From Peribacillus faecalis (GTDB taxonomy: Bacteria > Bacillota > Bacilli > Bacillales > DSM-1321): a stretch of 64,000 nucleotides of DNA. Of this stretch, positions 62,054-64,000 are shown piece after piece. The position numbers were made by a program, and so were the translations under genes. How positions within the stretch are numbered: position 1 is the stretch's first letter; each line of letters starts with the position of its first letter. The notes under the pieces were generated by a model. That model had not been told where the DNA came from. It worked only from the letters and a program-made list of their open reading frames with translations, and did not search any database. Location: the NCBI RefSeq assembly GCF_014712675.1, contig NZ_JACXSI010000070.1:45911-109910 (forward strand), in the 5' to 3' direction.

Positions 62054-62072
62054 GTTATCTTTTGATTTCATA

Positions 62073-62148
62073 TGGTGGCTCAGGACGGAATCGAACCGCC
62101 GACACAAGGATTTTCAGTCCTTTGCTCTACCGACTGAGCTACTGAGCC
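62073..62148 (-). tRNA. tRNA-Phe (GAA)
   Basis: Acceptor GGCTCAG/CTGAGCC, anticodon loop CTGAAAA, CCA encoded. A broken copy of its 5' half lies at 62270-62300. Confidence 0.96.
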
Positions 62149-62269
62149 ATATTCATATATTCAACCGCTTATACGATTCTGCTTTATCCTTCGTCCAGAT
62201 TTCAGAAGGATTATTCATGTTGACTCTCAATCTGTACGCTTGATGAGTTTTCTTAGAAGATTACTCATT

Positions 62270-62300
62270 CGTGCTCTACCGACTAAGCTACTGAGCCATA
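62270..62300 (-). pseudogene. tRNA fragment (5' half, tRNA-Phe-like)
   Basis: On the minus strand GGCTCAGTAGCTTAGTCGG then TAGAGCACG repeats the acceptor strand and D-arm of tRNA-Phe with one change in the D stem. No anticodon arm, T-arm or 3' acceptor strand follows; instead an ATGAGT/ACTCAT hairpin stands there. Confidence 0.7.
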
Positions 62301-62315
62301 TTTTGCAATAAAAAG

Positions 62316-62391
62316 TGGCGGTCCCGACGGGAATCGAACCCGCGATCTCCTGCGTGACAGGCAGGCATGTTAACCGCTACACCACGGGACC
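62316..62391 (-). tRNA. tRNA-Asp (GTC)
   Basis: Acceptor GGTCCCG/CGGGACC, anticodon loop CTGTCAC, CCA encoded. Confidence 0.96.
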
Positions 62392-62399
62392 ACTTATTA

Positions 62400-62473
<74 letters not shown>

Positions 62474-62510
62474 ACGATATAAATTACATATTTTTGCTGA
62501 AGAAAAATTA

Positions 62511-62603
62511 TGGAGGAGGTAGAGGGATTCGAACCCCCGCGGGCTTTTACACCCCTGTCGGTTTTCAAGACCGATCCCTTCAGCCGGACTTGGGTATACC
62601 TCC
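62511..62603 (-). tRNA. tRNA-Ser (TGA)
   Basis: Class II with long variable arm, acceptor GGAGGTA/TACCTCC, anticodon loop CTTGAAA, CCA encoded. Confidence 0.95.
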
Positions 62604-62618
62604 AAATGATTATAGAAA

Positions 62619-62695
62619 TGGTGGACCTTGTAGGACTCGAACCTACGACCGGACGGTTATGAGCCGTCTGCTCTAACCAACTGAGCTAAAGGTCC
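62619..62695 (-). tRNA. tRNA-Ile2 (CAT, lysidine-modified)
   Basis: The CAT anticodon alone suggests Met, but acceptor GGACCTT/AAGGTCC and the body match the Bacillus minor tRNA-Ile whose C34 is converted to lysidine by TilS to read AUA. CCA encoded. Confidence 0.85.
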
Positions 62696-62702
62696 AATAA
62701 TT

Positions 62703-62779
62703 TGGTAGCGGCGGAGGGAGTCGAACCCACGACCTCACGGGTATGAACCGTACGCTCTAGCCAGCTGAGCTACGCCGCC
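62703..62779 (-). tRNA. Elongator tRNA-Met (CAT)
   Basis: Acceptor GGCGGCG/CGCCGCT, anticodon loop TTCATAC, CCA encoded. The body matches the Bacillus elongator. Confidence 0.9.
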
Positions 62780-62806
62780 AAATTATATTATTATATCAAA
62801 ACTTTA

Positions 62807-62882
62807 TGGTGGAGCCTAGCGGGATCGAACCGCTGACCTCCTGCGTGCAAGGCAGGCGCTCTCCCAGCTGAGCTAAGGCCCC
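62807..62882 (-). tRNA. tRNA-Ala (TGC)
   Basis: Acceptor begins GGGGCCT and contains the G3-U70 identity pair (GGGGCCT/AGGCTCC), anticodon loop TTGCACG, CCA encoded. Confidence 0.96.
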
Positions 62883-62890
62883 ATAAAGAA

Positions 62891-62967
62891 TGGTCGGGAA
62901 GACAGGATTCGAACCTGCGACCCCTTGGTCCCAAACCAAGTGCTCTACCAAGCTGAGCTACTCCCCG
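62891..62967 (-). tRNA. tRNA-Pro (TGG)
   Basis: Acceptor CGGGGAG/CTTCCCG with G-U pairs, anticodon loop TTTGGGA, CCA encoded. Confidence 0.95.
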
Positions 62968-62990
62968 TTCTTTTCTTATTAGAATTGTAA

Positions 62991-63067
<77 letters not shown>

Positions 63068-63084
63068 ATTTTTTAAAATATCAA

Positions 63085-63173
63085 TGGTGCCGAGGACCGG
63101 AATCGAACCGGTACGGTAGTCACCTACCGCAGGATTTTAAGTCCTGTGCGTCTGCCAGTTCCGCCACCCCGGC
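63085..63173 (-). tRNA. tRNA-Leu (TAA)
   Basis: Class II with long variable arm, acceptor GCCGGGG/CCTCGGC, anticodon loop CTTAAAA, CCA encoded. Confidence 0.95.
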
Positions 63174-63183
63174 ATTGATATAT

Positions 63184-63258
63184 TGGAGCGGAAGACGGGA
63201 TTCGAACCCGCGACCCCAACCTTGGCAAGGTTGTATTCTACCACTGAACTACTTCCGC
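63184..63258 (-). tRNA. tRNA-Gly (GCC)
   Basis: Acceptor GCGGAAG/CTTCCGC, anticodon loop TTGCCAA, CCA encoded. Confidence 0.96.
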
Positions 63259-63274
63259 AAATATTTAATTAAAG

Positions 63275-63359
63275 TGGTGCGGGTGAAGGGAGTCGAACCC
63301 CCACGCCTTGCGGCGCCAGATCCTAAGTCTGGTGCGTCTGCCAATTCCGCCACACCCGC
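63275..63359 (-). tRNA. tRNA-Leu (TAG)
   Basis: Class II with long variable arm, acceptor GCGGGTG/CACCCGC, anticodon loop CTTAGGA, CCA encoded. Confidence 0.95.
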
Positions 63360-63371
63360 ATAATCTATAAA

Positions 63372-63447
63372 TGGTGAGCCATGAAGGACTCGAACCTTCG
63401 ACCCTCTGATTAAAAGTCAGATGCTCTACCAACTGAGCTAATGGCTC
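63372..63447 (-). tRNA. tRNA-Lys (TTT)
   Basis: Acceptor GAGCCAT/ATGGCTC, anticodon loop CTTTTAA, CCA encoded. Confidence 0.96.
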
Positions 63448-63461
63448 ATTTATCTTAAAAA

Positions 63462-63537
<76 letters not shown>

Positions 63538-63543
63538 AATATA

Positions 63544-63619
63544 TGGTGGAGGATGACGGGATCGAACCGCCGACCCCCTGCTTGTAAGGCAGGTGCTCTC
63601 CCAGCTGAGCTAATCCTCC
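63544..63619 (-). tRNA. tRNA-Val (TAC)
   Basis: Acceptor GGAGGAT/ATCCTCC, anticodon loop TTACAAG, CCA encoded. First tRNA after 5S rRNA. Confidence 0.96.
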
Positions 63620-63626
63620 ATATGTA

Positions 63627-63742
<116 letters not shown>

Positions 63743-63763
63743 CATTTTTCAAAGACAAGTACT

Positions 63764-63791
63764 ATTATAATACTTTCTTCAAAAATTGCAA
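63764..63791 (-). promoter_or_regulatory. Promoter-like sequence in the 23S-5S spacer
   Basis: Minus strand TTGCAA (63791-63786), a 16-base spacer, TATAAT (63769-63764). It could initiate transcription of 5S and the 21 tRNAs independently of the main rRNA promoters. Confidence 0.5.
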
Positions 63792-63912
63792 GAAGAAATT
63801 TTTATTCCTTCAAAACTAGATAACAGAAGGTAAGTAATTTGCATTAAAAACACGTTGTATTGTCCAGCTACGGCTCCTAACGAAACTGTACAGTCGCCTT
63901 CGCTTTTCTATT

Positions 63913-64000
63913 TGGTTAAGTCCTCGTTCGATTAGTATTGGTCAACTCCATGCGTCGCCGCACTTCCATCTCCAACCTATCAACCTGATCATCTTTCAGG
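63913..64000 (-). rRNA. rrl: 23S ribosomal RNA, 3' end (partial)
   Basis: Minus strand ends with GACCAATACTAATCGAACGA, GGACTTAACCA, the conserved 23S 3' terminus. The rest lies beyond the window. Confidence 0.94.

Noticed and set aside
62619-62695. Second elongator tRNA-Met because of its CAT anticodon
   Set aside because: Acceptor and body match Bacillus tRNA-Ile2, and the position in the cluster is that of the lysidine-modified Ile tRNA.

Overview
The window is a chromosomal segment of a low-GC Gram-positive endospore former, almost certainly a Bacillaceae close to Bacillus. Recalled from memory, most of its gene order matches the B. subtilis sftA (ytpT) to yteA/rrnB-trnB region: ytpQP, ytoP, trmB, ytzH, ytmP, ytlRQ, thpR, dat, pepV, ytzE, ytgP, ytfP, cse60, ytwF, leuS, yttB, ytzC, ytqAB, ytpAB, ytoA, metK, pckA, ytmAB, ytlACD, ytkDC, the men cluster and yteA. 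B. subtilis genes such as amyX and malS are absent. Strong AGGAGG-type ribosome sites, a T-box, a SAM-I riboswitch and Zur boxes fit the same assignment.

Layout. 1-5.8 kb: DNA translocase SftA (cut by the window edge), a thioredoxin-like protein, a lipoprotein, a house-cleaning NTPase and an M42 aminopeptidase. 6.9-17 kb: tRNA/rRNA modification (trmB, thpR, a pseudouridine synthase), D-amino acid and peptide metabolism (dat, pepV) and a YtgP/MurJ-type flippase. 17-31 kb: ytfP, cse60, leuS with its T-box, a transporter, ytqAB, the sesquarterpene pair ytpAB and ytoA. 31-37 kb: metK under a SAM-I riboswitch, pckA and an IS110-family insertion sequence with a long 5' non-coding end. 38-49 kb: ytmAB, the ytlACD importer, ytkDC, ldh, yidD, a lone zinc-binding lipoprotein under Zur boxes and an M3 peptidase. 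50-59.6 kb: menaquinone synthesis, with menF-menD-menH-menB-menE-menC tightly packed on the minus strand and menA divergent. 60-64 kb: an MFS exporter, then 21 tRNA genes, 5S and the 3' end of 23S rRNA, all minus strand, in the classical Bacillus rrnB-trnB order.

The most unusual content is a family of modular, hairpin-rich interspersed repeats that I do not recognise. Thirteen loci occur in 64 kb, all intergenic. Intact copies start with a head close to GAAAAACCGTCACCGGTCC, usually 2-55 bases after a stop codon and in the same orientation as that gene. They then have a long stem (CCTTTTTCATT with AATGAAAAAGGAG), a CCATGC...GCATGG stem enclosing a CAAGAAACC/GGTTTCTTG hairpin, and a tail GGTGTAAGGTTAGACAGC. 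Optional hairpin cassettes are spliced into the middle. Most copies lie between a stop codon and an intrinsic terminator, so they should be transcribed as 3' UTRs. Stems change on both sides between copies, which argues for selection on a fold. This family is the main candidate for an undescribed system here.

All calls come from reading the sequence and from recalled family knowledge. No database search was run.
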